A stretch of DNA of 64,000 nt from Cercospora beticola. Its lineage: Eukaryota; Ascomycota; Dothideomycetes; Mycosphaerellales; Mycosphaerellaceae. Positions within the stretch are counted from its first letter, which is position 1; each line of letters begins with the position of its first letter. The position numbers were made by a program, and so were the translations under genes. The notes under the pieces were generated by a model. The model saw only the letters and a list, made by a program, of their open reading frames with translations. It was not told where the DNA came from and ran no database searches. Below are positions 20,001 through 30,624 of the stretch, one piece after another. Location of the stretch: NCBI RefSeq assembly GCF_033473495.1, contig NC_088938.1:3286001-3350000 (forward strand). Direction: 5' to 3'.

Positions 20001-22027
20001 ATGACGCCAAAGCCAGCTTACGTTCCGCCTGCTGGCATTAGAACTCCGCTCGAAGACTTCACGGAACATATAGAGCGACACTATGGAATCAAGATCTCTA
20101 GCTACCATGACCTACACAATTTCTCGGTCAATCGCATGAATGAGTTTTGGTTGTCATTCTGGAATTTCGCTGGCATCAAAGCTTCTCGACATCCTACAAC
20201 TGCTGTCGACGAAAAGTTGCGCATCGATCAATTTCCACGTTTTTTCGAACATGCAAGACTCAACTTTGCTGAGATTTGCTCTCTGGTAACGACGATGATC
20301 TTGCTATCATCAGCATCAACGAAAGGACTCTCGACTCCCCTGAAAGGTATACGTGGAAGGATATGCGAGAGATGACAGCAAAATTCGCTGCAGCTTTGAC
20401 GGCCATCGGTGTGGGTCGAGGCGATTATATGGTGTCCATTGGAAGTAATTGTGCCCGATCGTTGGGAATATTGCTTGCTGCTGCATCCATTGGGGCAGTC
20501 ATCGCCAACTTTGCAACGGATATTGGTGAAAAGGCATTGAACGATAGACTCGAGCAGCTTCGACCGAAGCTCATCATCGCCGAGACGGAATACGCATACA
20601 ACGGAAAGGCTCACAACATCGAAGACAAGATTACCATGTGCTATCTGACATCCTCCAAGAGGCAGTCATGTGAACTCATCACGATCGGAACGGACACAAA
20701 TATTGCATGCCAGCACCGCAACTTCGTAGACTTCGACGCGCTCGGAGCCAACGCAAAGCTGATATTTGCCCAGCTTCCTTTCAACACCCCATTCCTCATA
20801 ATGTTCTCCTCCGGAACGACCGGTCCTTCAAAGGGCATTGTCCATGGCCACGGCGGTCTGGTCCTGAATGGTGCCAAAGAATTTCTCCTGCACCACGGGT
20901 TTGGCCCTCGGGATCTCTATATCCACTTTAGCAACATTGGCTGGACTCTGTGGAACATTTCCATCGGGGCATTGTTCTGTCGTACACCTATGATTCTATA
21001 CGATGGATCACCTTTCTACCCCAACCCCGACACTCTCCTTCGCAAGTTATTCTCGCACGGCATAACAGGTTTCGGCGCGGGACCAAGATATTATGCCGAA
21101 CTTCAGAAGCACAACGTCCAAGTGAAAGACCACGCGACGAAGTTGCATTCGATCTACTCCACTGGTGCAGTCCTGACGTCCTCCCTAGCAACCTGGCTCA
21201 TCGAATGCTTCGGCCCCAACATCTGCCAAATACAATTCTCTGGCGGGACTGAACTCTGCGGGTCTTTCTTCTATGGGACACGGTCTCTTCCCTCTTATCC
21301 CGGCGAATGTGCAGTCAAAGCCTTAGGAATGGATATGGATACCTTCGACCCAGCAGGACAGCCTGCCAAACCTGGTGAACGCGGAGAGCTGGTCTGCAAG
21401 AAACCTTTTCCGAACATGCCGGTAATGTTTTTGAATGATCCAGACAAGAAGAGATACCATGCGGCATACTTTGAAGGATTCGAACACGTCTGGACACATG
21501 GAGATTTCGTGAGAATGAATCCGGAAACTGGAGGAACGTACGTGCTGGGCAGGAGTGATGGCGTGTTGAATCCTAGCGGAATAAGATTCGGGAGCGCAGA
21601 AATCTATGCTGTACTGGAGAGCGAGGAAGTGAAGAGCATTGGAATAGTCGATGCTTTGGTCGTGGGACAACAAAGATCGGATGGGAAATATCAGGACGAC
21701 ACAGAGAAGGTTTTGTTATTCCTGAAGTGTACGGAAGAGGCACAATCGGGGACAATACATTCATCTGCGAAGGTGACGGAGGTTGTCACCAAGAAAATCG
21801 CGAGCGATCTGAGCAGAAGACATGTTCCACATTTCATCTTCGAGATGGACGAGATTCCTTACAACGTCAATGGCAAGAAGCTTGAAGTCCTGGTCAAGAA
21901 AGTTATCAACGGTGGCCCAGATACCCTCGCGAAGCTAAAGATGACGGACGACGAGGCGAGGATGATGCAGAAGTATGTTGCATTCTACGATATCGACACA
22001 GTGGAGAGGACTCGATCGAAGCTGTGA
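20001..22027 (+). pseudogene. acetoacetyl-CoA synthetase-like gene with a one-base frameshift
   Basis: ATG at 20001 opens a frame with the family N-terminus (ISSYHDLHNFSVN, FFEHARLNFAE). At 20271-20278 the DNA reads GAGATTTG where the conserved AENLLSG needs GAGAATTTG. From 20276 the next frame continues for 583 codons: AMP-binding motif SSGTTGPSKGIVHGHGG (about residue 270), YSTGAVLTSS, SGGTELCGSF, the GVLNPSGIRFGSAEIY hinge region, and the catalytic-Lys region NVNGKKLEV. Together about 675 aa, the normal length. No intron can fix the shift without deleting conserved residues. The intact enzyme activates acetoacetate to acetoacetyl-CoA in the cytosol. Either a recent pseudogene or a consensus error in an AA dinucleotide; the otherwise clean sequence argues the lesion is young. 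Confidence 0.85.
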
Positions 22028-22496
22028 GAGACTAGGGACACATCGGGATAACACAGTCCTATCTACAATATGCGGGCCAAGAGTCTAAGAGAGCTATGAG
22101 TGGGCTACAACCAAGGAGGAATCTCTCGTACCTGAGCACGTGCTACTGCTCCGTCGCATGTTATGACGCACAATCGAAGGCATGCTCCTCGACAGCAAGC
22201 CACGTCAGTAACGGGCTCGCCGGCCGGCCTCCCCGAGCTGCATCTTGTCATGCATGCCGAAAGTCTATTTGAGAGCTGTCGACTTTTGTGGCCGTGGAAG
22301 CTTTGACCGACTAGCATGTATAAATGAACAGCTAATTCCGAGCTCAGGCTGTCCGATTGAACTGATTTTCTACACTTCACAAGTCCCAAGATCTACAGCC
22401 CGCTTCTTCGTCACCCAGCTTAGCAATTGCGTTAAGTCTTCCAAGTAGGCGCTGCCGTCCAGCTCACGGACTGGAGAACAGTAACTCCAAAACACC
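22028..22496. other. intergenic
   Basis: Nothing recognised; TATAAA at about 22319 may belong to the cofilin-like gene promoter. Confidence 0.4.
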
Positions 22497-23061
22497 ATGC
22501 CTGAGTGAGCAAAGTCTTAAAACTCGTACCATTTGATCTCTTCCTAATAACTCGTTCTCAAACAGCTTCTTCCTTGGACCGGAAAATGAAGGCTTAATTT
22601 ACAATTTCAAATCGAAAGCATTACCTGTTAAATACATCGTCTTCACGATCAGCGATACTTACGACGTCGTACTCGACACAATGGGTCCTGATGATGTCTC
22701 AATGTCCCAACTCGTTTGAGAACTCCCCTGGGAAGAGTGCCGTTACATTCTCTACCACTATTCGGATGAGAGCTCCGAGGGCGGCGACAAAGATTTTCTC
22801 ATCACCTATATTCCTTATCAAGCCAGCGACAAGGTACGTGGTGACCGATAGCAGCTCCTATATATCTGCTCGGTCTATGTGCTGGCGTGGTCGATCCGAA
22901 AAGCTGACCATGATGGCTTGTTGTCGAGTTTATAGGATAGATCGAGTTATGAGGCTGGCAGCTCGGATTTCGCAAAAGCGACATTGGGGGAAAATTATGG
23001 TTCTTTCAGTGCTAACAACAAGAATGAGATTGACGTGTACAATTTTCAGGACAATATGTAA
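22497..23061 (+). pseudogene. ADF/cofilin-like gene with an in-frame TGA
   Basis: Three exons: 22497-22504, 22566-22833, 22936-23061. Introns of 61 and 102 nt have GT-AG ends and branch sites. The product begins MPDFFLGPENEGLIYNF and has ADF-H features: KYIVFTISDTYDVVLDT, then ELPWEECRYILYHYSDES, then DKDFLITYIPYQASDK joined to SSYEAGSSDFAKATLG. The last blocks align with the cofilin strand-helix FITWSP...VYASSKDALR. A TGA at 22717-22719 sits between SQLV and ELPWEE with the frame intact on both sides; CGA to TGA is the simplest change. An active product would bind actin. The divergence suggests a paralog rather than the essential cofilin. Translational readthrough is a less likely alternative. 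Confidence 0.6.
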
Positions 23062-23260
23062 AATAATGAGCTGAACACTCTTTGCAGTTGTCGTGCGGAG
23101 AAGCAAGGACACGGACCAATTATGAAGATCTGCGAATGGGAGAATCTATGAGGCACCGCTCAGCCAACAATCAAACGGTCCTCCTCCCATTTGCAAATCG
23201 ACGCCTCAAATGTTCCTGCGGATTGCTGCGCCACCTCAGAATATCATCAAACGCAATTCT

Positions 23261-24181
23261 CTATAAGTCCTCATCATCGTCGTCTCCTTCTCCCTGGTAG
23301 TCTCTCGCCTCCTGATCGATACGCTCCTGCAGGGCCCTAGCTCTCCACTTACACAACTCCTTCTCTTCTTCAGTGTCATGCTCGTGATAATCGCACCACA
23401 TCGAGACCCCGTCCGAAATCGCGTCCTCCCTCGTATGCTTTTTCGACTCGCATTCATGGTCGCAAGGAGTGTGAGGAGAACAGTGGTAGCACGTCAAAGC
23501 GGAGATGTGCTTGCTGGCTCGCAATTGCATCTCTGCCACGAACTTCATCGGAGGAGGCTCATCGCCATAGAACCTGACAGGGTCCGAGCTCGGAACGTCA
23601 CGCGAAACCGCGGTATCGACGATGAGTCTGCGGAGTTGGGAGTTCTCTGGGGTCTTTTCGTAGGCTTCTCGAATCTCGGCGCCCGAAGGCATCCTTCCGT
23701 GATCGATGAACTTGATCTGAATTGTTTCGAAGATGCGCTGTCGAAACCCTCGAGCGCCGATGTAATCTGCAAGGAAATAGCAACCGAAAAGCATGTCGAA
23801 TCCCCGTGTTGTTGGCTCATAAGGGTTAAAGGATGTCATGCCAGTGCTCGGCCAGGAGAGAGCGATCTTGCAGGTATTGATGAAGGTCAGGAAGATGGCG
23901 AAAGATCGTGGGTTGAAGTCCTCGAGCTTGACCGTTTTCTCTTTGCCCTCTCTGAAGTCTCTTTTCAACGCGCCTGCGAGGTAGTTCGAGTGCGCACAGA
24001 CTTGCTCGCGCGGCACTGTGAAGGTCTTGATGCCGGACTTCTCATTGCCGACGATGATCTTGACAAGTGTGGTATCATAGATCTCGTCCATATCGAACTT
24101 TGGAAGAGGATCGTGTATGTGCCCCTCGAGGGCAGCTGTGCTTGTCCTCAGCTTCTTTGCTGGTGGTGTCGGACTCGACAT
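23261..24181 (-). CDS. BTB/POZ-domain protein (306 aa)
   Basis: Residues about 32-110 form a BTB domain: YDTTLVKIIVGNEKSG, FTVPREQVCAHSNYLAGALKRDF, VKLEDFNPRSFAIFLTFINT. The central part (FDMLFGCYFLADYIGARGFRQRIF) matches the BACK-like helix usual after fungal BTB domains. The C-terminal part contains a His/Cys group (CYHCSPHTPCDHEC) that might bind a metal, and an acidic tail. Fungal BTB proteins of this class are often Cullin-3 adaptors, but that is not demonstrated here. Single exon, ATG at 24181. Confidence 0.85.
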   Translation of the reverse strand: MSSPTPPAKKLRTSTAALEGHIHDPLPKFDMDEIYDTTLVKIIVGNEKSGIKTFTVPREQVCAHSNYLAGALKRDFREGKEKTVKLEDFNPRSFAIFLTFINTCKIALSWPSTGMTSFNPYEPTTRGFDMLFGCYFLADYIGARGFRQRIFETIQIKFIDHGRMPSGAEIREAYEKTPENSQLRRLIVDTAVSRDVPSSDPVRFYGDEPPPMKFVAEMQLRASKHISALTCYHCSPHTPCDHECESKKHTREDAISDGVSMWCDYHEHDTEEEKELCKWRARALQERIDQEARDYQGEGDDDDEDL

Positions 24182-24862
24182 TGTTTTTGGAAGGCCGTCT
24201 GTGGTTCCAGTGTTTGGATGTGATTCTGGACTATCGAGCTTTGCGTGATGTAGTCTGCGGAAAGTTGGCTTCGTGTTTGTGTAGATTGATGAGAGATCCA
24301 GAGGGGAGAAGGACAGCAGTACTTGTATCCTTCAATGTGGAGAGCAGACAGTAACAAGAGCACATAGTGCTTGTGTGGAAGGTGAACAACCACTCTGATG
24401 CACAAGACGTGGAAAGACACGATTCACAATTTTATGCACGAGCCCCGAGAGCACATCACTTGCGAGCAGGGCCAGACAAAGCCCTTGTGCACCGCCAACT
24501 AAATGTGTCAAGCAAGTAACAAGTCTCATGTTCCTCGGCGCCATAAGGCAGACAAAGGGAATGGTCTCGTGCGCTAGTAACTTGTCCTTGCGCTGGACAC
24601 GCGATGCTGCGATGTCCCATGTGTCTCGTTTCGCGATTGTGCAATAGTGACTTGCTCCGAGCTGAAGCGTACTCCATCCACACTGCCCACAAAAGGAGAT
24701 TGCCGAAGCGGCTGAGAAGAGGTAAAAATGTGCATAATCGACACCAAAACTGGTGATCATCCCTACGGAAAGCCCAAGAAACGCTTCAACGCAGCAGCAC
24801 AGAAGAGCAAGTCATATACAATTGAGCTTTGCCAGTGCAACCTAATTCAATGCAAGTCATCA
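24182..24862. other. intergenic between two convergently unrelated minus-strand genes
   Basis: Contains the promoter of the BTB gene and the 3' flank of nothing obvious. Frames present are random. Confidence 0.4.
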
Positions 24863-25927
24863 TTAATACCTGTTGGGCAACCGATATCCATGCCCCTCCA
24901 ATCTTCTACAACTGGGCATTTCCATCTTCTTCGCCCTATCCAATTTGACCTGGTCGGTGTAGAAGAAGCCCATAGCCTCGTTCGCTAACCGCTGACGTTG
25001 ACTCTGCTCCCACTCGCACTCCGCGTTCAAGTTGATGATGTATTTCCTCTCGGCCTGCTCGTCCAAGTTTTTCCATTTCTTCACAGTAAAATCTCGCACT
25101 TCGGTCGGGTTCACCCAATACGGCACTTTCAACTTTCCGCTTGTGTGTTGTTCGGTGTGAGGGGGAACTGCTGCGTCAAACCGCATTGATGGTCCACTCG
25201 GTTGCCCTGACCCGGAGAAAAAGCTGCTGATCAAGGGCAAGATAAAAAGCAGTAGAAGTGGTAATAGTCCTTGCAATGCCTGAAACATGCTCGTCGGCCC
25301 TTGCTGCGCCTCTTCATGATTATGCGGTCTCCTTCGGGGCCGATTCCCTCCAAATTGGTGTACACGTATCCCAGGCCCGCCTCCGACATAAAAAACGAAT
25401 CCCGGCCCTCCAAAGCCTCCGCCAAAAGGTCCCCCACCACCAAACGCGCCTCCGCCGCCAAAGAATTGTCGAAACAGCTCCTCGGGACTGATTTCCTCTT
25501 CAAACATGGGACCCCTCCTCTGCTGCGCGAACCCACTGAACGGACTAGCACCACTCGATGATGCTCCGCCCCCTCCGGCGCCCATTCTCGACTCAGGATC
25601 CCCTCCGAATCGATCATATTTCGCCTTCTTGTCCGCATCGCTCAAGATCTGGAAAGCGCGGCTGACCATCTTGAACGCTTCATCTGCGCCAGGGTAGCCA
25701 TTTTTGTCCGGATGCGTGAGAAGTGATAATTTGCGATAAGCCTTTTTGATCTCGCTGTCGGTTGCCGTGGCTCGCGAGGCTTCAAGGCCGAGAATATCGT
25801 AGAAGTCTGTGGGGCCGCAGCGTTTCACTCGGATCACTGCGGCTTTCTGTTCAACGGTGTAGGCGCGGGAGGAGGAGCCATCGTTATGTGTGTGATGGCC
25901 GTTGGCTTGCGCCTTCTTCTCGGACAT
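24863..25927 (-). CDS. ER-membrane J-domain protein, HLJ1/DNAJB12-like (354 aa)
   Basis: A J domain spans residues 40-108 with the HPD motif at 72-74 (LTHPDKN). A Gly/Phe-rich region follows (FGGGGAFGGGGPFGGG, about 155-185). A single membrane helix (LQGLLPLLLLFILPLISSFF) lies at about 217-238. The C-terminal domain (PYWVNPTEVRDF, YIINLNAECEWEQSQRQRL) matches DUF1977 of DNAJB12/14. Such proteins anchor on the ER with the J domain in the cytosol and recruit Hsp70 for quality control of membrane proteins (ERAD). Single exon, ATG at 25927. Confidence 0.92.
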   Translation of the reverse strand: MSEKKAQANGHHTHNDGSSSRAYTVEQKAAVIRVKRCGPTDFYDILGLEASRATATDSEIKKAYRKLSLLTHPDKNGYPGADEAFKMVSRAFQILSDADKKAKYDRFGGDPESRMGAGGGGASSSGASPFSGFAQQRRGPMFEEEISPEELFRQFFGGGGAFGGGGPFGGGFGGPGFVFYVGGGPGIRVHQFGGNRPRRRPHNHEEAQQGPTSMFQALQGLLPLLLLFILPLISSFFSGSGQPSGPSMRFDAAVPPHTEQHTSGKLKVPYWVNPTEVRDFTVKKWKNLDEQAERKYIINLNAECEWEQSQRQRLANEAMGFFYTDQVKLDRAKKMEMPSCRRLEGHGYRLPNRY

Positions 25928-26311
25928 GTTGGTATTGCGGCGGTAGTCGTGGGCGCAAGGGCGCCGGCGGTGCTGGAGGTCGTGCCACGGAGAGGAGTTA
26001 GGTCATGGGTTGGTGGTAGGTTGGTCCGGGTGTCGTTCTGAAATTCTGATGTTTGTTGGTGAAGGCGGGCGAATGTTGTTGACAGATCAGCCAGAAAGTC
26101 GAGAGGGTCCATCGCTTCCGCGGAAGGTGGGCCTTGATCTCGTCGGCGTATCATTGTTCCGGCGCATAGCATGACATCAACAACCACTTTCCTTCACTTC
26201 ATCCCGGACATCCACTTTGCATGTGAAAGCCTGCTGTTTCAAGCTGAACCCATTGGACCGCAGAAGTCGCGTTGGTATCCGAAAACCACCCAAACTACCC
26301 CGACGTACACA
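25928..26311. other. short divergent promoter region
   Basis: Shared upstream region of the J-protein (minus) and AIM19 (plus). A minus frame reading through it has no ATG in a useful place and looks like leader sequence. Confidence 0.5.
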
Positions 26312-26791
26312 ATGCCGATGCCCGGCGAGCTACCGAAAGATGCCGAAGAGGCCAAACAAGGTCTCTTCAGCTATGCCAAAGCATGGGGTGGTATGTCCAT
26401 AACGATCTTGTAGCACATTATCCATCGCGCATATGTTGACCCATATCCAGAGAACCCGCTTCCTCCGACCCTTCTCGCAACTCTCATAACCGCCCAACAC
26501 CTTCGACCCTTCCAACCACTCCCCATGCTCTTCCCACCGATCCTACTCTTCTCCTCCTACCTCAACGTACAAGGCTTCAAAAAGGACAGCGCTGGACTGA
26601 TGGGTGCGTGGTCAATGGCATACTTTGTTCTCGCGAGAAGGAGACAAGTCAAGTTGAGCCAGAAAATCACTGCGAGAGGAGTAACCAGAGGCGTGACGAT
26701 GGGCTTCTGCGCGATAAACGCTATTGCTGGAGGTTGGGCGTACTGGAAAGGGAATCGTGATGAGAGGAAGCCGCTTGTTGGGGGAGAGTAA
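26312..26791 (+). CDS. AIM19: AIM19 family mitochondrial protein (139 aa, two exons)
   Basis: Exons 26312-26390 and 26451-26791, joined by a 60-nt GTATGT...CCAG intron with TTGAC branch. The product contains MLFPPILLFSSYLNVQGFKK, DSAGLMGAWSMAYFVLARRR, then ARGVTRGVTMGFCAINAIAGG, the pattern of Aim19. It is a small multi-span protein whose yeast homolog influences mitochondrial inheritance; molecular role unknown. The start MPMPGELPKDAEEAKQ is chosen because the exon ends in frame (GG|GAG). Confidence 0.85.
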
Positions 26792-27387
26792 ATCATCTGG
26801 GCTTTCGAAGGCCGTGTGTGAGGTGGAGCTAATGTCCTGGACAAAGGAGAAAGCTTTGCAGGAGCGTCAAGACCGAGGTCAACAGCACATGATTGCCGGC
26901 GGGACGAGATATTCCACGGATTGCGTGCCAATAAAGCTCGTGTACAGTATGTATGTTAATGTAAAAGTGATTGCTGACTAACGAAAGGCTCGACTTGCAG
27001 GTGTGCACCTCAAGTCATCCGAAATCTTGCACAATGGCTTTGTGTCTCATCACGCTTTGTCCATACGTTGGTGCCTAGGCTATAGCCCTATGCTTGGCTG
27101 TTCGCTTTTCACTACTATGCCATTATGCAAGTTGCCTTTCCTCGGATCTGCACAATTCACACAATGCTCAGCTATGCATATACTTCAGGACTTTAGGCTG
27201 CCTCCAACGCGAGCACCTTCTCAAACTAAATCAAGCAGACAGTCCACTTCGAGTATCGATTGCTCAACTTACCACCACGAGACTCAACAGCCCTTCTGCA
27301 CGAAACCCCACAAACTCGATAACATAGCTGCCGGACAGCTTCAGAACCACAGCCCGACTGAACGTGAACACCGGCACAGTTGCCATC
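26792..27387. other. intergenic
   Basis: No gene. The last 150 bases share sequence (AAATCAAGCA then ACAG) with the leader of the second F-box-like paralog, indicating that the duplication includes upstream DNA. Confidence 0.4.
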
Positions 27388-28590
27388 ATGCCACGCAGTT
27401 GGATCAACGTGAAAGCGCTGACTAAGAAGTTAGCACCCACTCCTTCAAATCGTTTCCAAGCACTCGCCAACTGCAACGATCCATGGCAGAATGGTGGCCG
27501 CAAGTTCTGCGAAACCTGCCGCACTACTGGCCACACAGAAGAGGCACACGCCGCCATACCTGACCCCGACGCAAAAACGAGCATTCAAACCCTTCCAGCA
27601 GAGCTACGGCTTGACATTCTGTCCATGCTTTCTCCGACTGAAATCCAGCGCTTCCGTGGCGTATCCAAGGACAGCCAAGAGCTCGTCGATGCACCGGACA
27701 ACAAAACCGCTCTCTTTCCAACTCGAGAGAAGTTTGAGCAGCAATATCTTGCGGACAGTAGCTACTTCCTTGGCTCCCCTGAAGAACCCAGTCTGCTTCG
27801 TTTCCTCTTCACCTTTTTGTCTCGAAGAGGCCTCTGGAACGACTGTCAGCACACAAGCCTATTGATCCGAACAGCGGTCATTCAGTGGACCGCTAATCAT
27901 TGCTCCCGCAAGGCTAAGAAATTGCTAGGCGATGGCCGCCAAATCTGGCCTATGCCAATCTACCGCTATTTGACAAAGATCGGAGAGTGTCTAGTTCAGG
28001 CGTACATTGACGAACATTACCCCGGCCTCTCAGCTCCCAAGCGCAGCGGCTGGACACGGAAGATGCGTGACGTCTACAATCACCACGCCTTCATCGCACA
28101 TATCGACACGCCCGAAGATTTCGCCAGTCTGCAATACCTGACCTCGGTGTTCGGCTTACCACTAAGCCGCGAGCAACTATTCCAGTGGTACATGGACATT
28201 AAAGCGCGCAAGGAACCCGCACTCCCGGCTTGGCCTCCATCCGTCAGAGACAAAAGCGACAGCAATGGTCTTCTACGAATTCCATTTTCCGGCGATCCAT
28301 GCCTTGAGAAGCCCGAGTTCCCCATTACCTCTCTTATGTATTGGAACCAGAACCCTGAAAGTCAATCTCCCGGCCGCGATGAATGGCTCAAGAGTGTTGG
28401 TGGTCGCTGCAGCACGTGGAAGTTGTCTCATATCCTAGGAGAGAACTTCCCCAAGCTGTTTCGTGGTGTGGGAATTTGTGTAAGGACGAAATGGGCTTAC
28501 GATCTGATTAAGAAGGCAAAGCACAACAAGAAGATTCCTCTGACAGACTGGCAGAGAGCTGCTATACTCGAGCAGCTGTACTTGTGGTAA
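27388..28590 (+). CDS. F-box-like protein, tandem paralog 1 (400 aa)
   Basis: ATG at 27388 (an upstream GTG frame was ignored). Residues 55-75 hold a small Cys/His motif (CETCRTTGHTEEAH). An F-box-like segment follows: IQTLPAELRLDILSMLSPTEIQRFRGVSKDSQELV. The remainder is alpha-rich and ends RTKWAYDLIKKAKHNKK...WQRAAILEQLYLW. The order of blocks is identical to the gene at 29153-30361, so they are duplicates that have diverged. F-box proteins can link substrates to SCF ubiquitin ligases, but this family's targets are unknown. Single exon. Confidence 0.8.
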   Translation: MPRSWINVKALTKKLAPTPSNRFQALANCNDPWQNGGRKFCETCRTTGHTEEAHAAIPDPDAKTSIQTLPAELRLDILSMLSPTEIQRFRGVSKDSQELVDAPDNKTALFPTREKFEQQYLADSSYFLGSPEEPSLLRFLFTFLSRRGLWNDCQHTSLLIRTAVIQWTANHCSRKAKKLLGDGRQIWPMPIYRYLTKIGECLVQAYIDEHYPGLSAPKRSGWTRKMRDVYNHHAFIAHIDTPEDFASLQYLTSVFGLPLSREQLFQWYMDIKARKEPALPAWPPSVRDKSDSNGLLRIPFSGDPCLEKPEFPITSLMYWNQNPESQSPGRDEWLKSVGGRCSTWKLSHILGENFPKLFRGVGICVRTKWAYDLIKKAKHNKKIPLTDWQRAAILEQLYLW

Positions 28591-29152
28591 GCTTGCAACG
28601 TACTGATTGGAGCGATCAGAGATCATAAGGAATAGACTGTAACATAGAATGGCTTAGAGCTCATTTGTTTGGATAGGATCGAAACGAAACATTCGCGCTT
28701 CAACTTCACACAATCTCTGCATCCCGTATTTGTACCTCTAGATTTGTCCCCGCAGCAACTTACGCTTACTCTACGCATTTGTGCCCAAGTTATCTTCCCG
28801 TATAACTGACCAGTCAACCTTGTATGGGCGACATTGTTTATGTCTCCTTTGTGCCTGAGCTGTGTCCGCGTATACCTGGATTGTTCATCTTGCATCAAAG
28901 GTACTGTGTAGCTTTTCCTTTGTATAGACCTGTGCTGTTCACAAAAGCCTTACATATATTAGACCTCTCGTAACGTTGCAATTGAAGCTCCGTCTGAACA
29001 TAAATCAAGCACACAGACAGCCCCGAACGTTCTTGCACTCAGAACGAGCTTCTGCGTCAACACTGCAACGCAACAAGGCGGCGCTGGACCGCTTCAGTAA
29101 CCTCAACGCAACCTCACTCCGAGTCACTCGGAGCATCCACGAAATTCCAACG
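28591..29152. repeat. spacer of the duplicated pair with a degenerate ~70 bp tandem repeat
   Basis: TTTGTGCC-type unit starts recur at about 28778, 28848 and 28919 with a spacing of 70-71 bases. Units share GTGCCYRAGYT and CCGCGTATA/CCCGTATA segments, weakly conserved. It lies upstream of paralog 2; no gene seen. Confidence 0.45.
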
Positions 29153-30361
29153 ATGGAGTTCATCCCACGTAACCTGTGGGATCTACTCCCCTTTTCTGGA
29201 AACCTAGAACAAGAGGCTGACCCACTGATCTGCCAGAGTTGTGGCGATACTAGCCATACAGAGGAAGAGCACGCTGCATTTCCTAAGGCAGGTGCAATAA
29301 CCACCATCGAACCCCTCCCTGCCGAACTGAAGCTCGACATCCTGTCCCGCCTTGGACCCAGAGATATCATGCGCTGCCGTGACGTGTCTACAAACTTTCG
29401 CGAGCTGGTGAACGCCCCTGAGAACGACAGAGCGCTCTTGCGGAAGGTTCAAGAACGCGAAAACAGTCTTGTGGACGCCCATTACTTTGCCGGCACGCCA
29501 GAGGAACCAAGTATGCCTGCCTTCGTTTTCGCTTACCTTGCCCGGCGTGGCCTTTGGAAAGCTCTGAGTCATACGCGGATCAACATCGATGTCGCAGTCA
29601 CGCAATGGGCTTCAAACCATTCTCCTGCCGTGCGGAGAATGGAACGCCTGTTAAAAGAAAGGAGGACCAACGACCAGATTGTCATCACACAAAATAGCTA
29701 TCTGCCAATGATAGAGTGGCTCGACAACGTTGCCAATGCGTTGGTACAGGCCTACATGGACACACACTGTCCGACTTTGACAATTGGTCCGCACAACCGT
29801 GTGCTCAAGGATCAGTATGGCCATGAATATCCGACAGCATTCCGCGAAGTCGACACGGTCCAGCAGTTCCTCGAGGTCGTCGATACTCCTATATGGTTTG
29901 TCTCGGACACGGACGCCGAACTCAAAAGATGGGGCTTGAAAATCGACCGTGACGAACTCCGTCAGTACTACCTTGACATCAAGGCACGCAAGGAGCCTAA
30001 GCTTCCTCCACGTTCATCGAACATCAACAAGAGCGACAGCAGTGGCCTTCTTCGCATTCCATTGTCCGGGGACGCATGTCTCGAAACGCCAAAACTCCAC
30101 GTCACTCGAATTGAGCATTGGCAACAGGATCCTGAGATTATGGCCGGCCTCCCAAACGGCTTCCTATTCGAAAAGGATGGTTGGTTCCGCCATGAGGAAC
30201 TGGAAAAAGCCCTGGGTGTAACGCTTCCAGAGCTTGGACCGGATGGAGCTTACTGTATCCGTACGACATGGGCTGTCGACACCCTCCGCAAAGCCAAGAA
30301 AGGGAAGGCTCTGTCGAAGTGGGCGAGATCTGCTCTGTTGGACGAATTATGGTTGTTCTAA
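29153..30361 (+). CDS. F-box-like protein, tandem paralog 2 (402 aa)
   Basis: ATG at 29153 (MEFIPRNLWDLLPF) gives 402 aa, matching its neighbour's 400. It has the same Cys/His motif (CQSCGDTSHTEEEH), the F-box-like segment (IEPLPAELKLDILSRLGPRDIMRCRDVSTNFRELV cut at the Cys-less core), a shared IKARKEPxLP block and KSDSxGLLRIPxSGDxCLE. It ends RTTWAVDTLRKAKKGK...RSALLDELWLF. Sequence identity to paralog 1 is clear but moderate, so the duplication is not recent. Single exon. Confidence 0.8.
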   Translation: MEFIPRNLWDLLPFSGNLEQEADPLICQSCGDTSHTEEEHAAFPKAGAITTIEPLPAELKLDILSRLGPRDIMRCRDVSTNFRELVNAPENDRALLRKVQERENSLVDAHYFAGTPEEPSMPAFVFAYLARRGLWKALSHTRINIDVAVTQWASNHSPAVRRMERLLKERRTNDQIVITQNSYLPMIEWLDNVANALVQAYMDTHCPTLTIGPHNRVLKDQYGHEYPTAFREVDTVQQFLEVVDTPIWFVSDTDAELKRWGLKIDRDELRQYYLDIKARKEPKLPPRSSNINKSDSSGLLRIPLSGDACLETPKLHVTRIEHWQQDPEIMAGLPNGFLFEKDGWFRHEELEKALGVTLPELGPDGAYCIRTTWAVDTLRKAKKGKALSKWARSALLDELWLF

Positions 30362-30624
30362 GAGGACACGAGACCGGACGATCGCGTGAGCAAATCTTTT
30401 GACATAGCCGGCCGTGCTTCGATGATCGAGCCCGCTTCGGCCCAAACGCAACAAGGGTACGGGTAGCGACTTGAGAATTTGAAAAAGAGCTTGCCAAACG
30501 ACTGTATGTATGATTAGTCTCATTGTAGAATGCCACATTACCTAGCACAGTCATTGTACCCAGCTCCAAAATTTCCGCTCGCGGCCGTTCATGCATTCGA
30601 ACCCTTTACCTCAAAGTCATATCC

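Noticed and set aside
25834..26187. Minus-strand frame overlapping the J-protein start
   Set aside because: Starts at GTG and overlaps the J-domain gene out of frame; looks like leader sequence.
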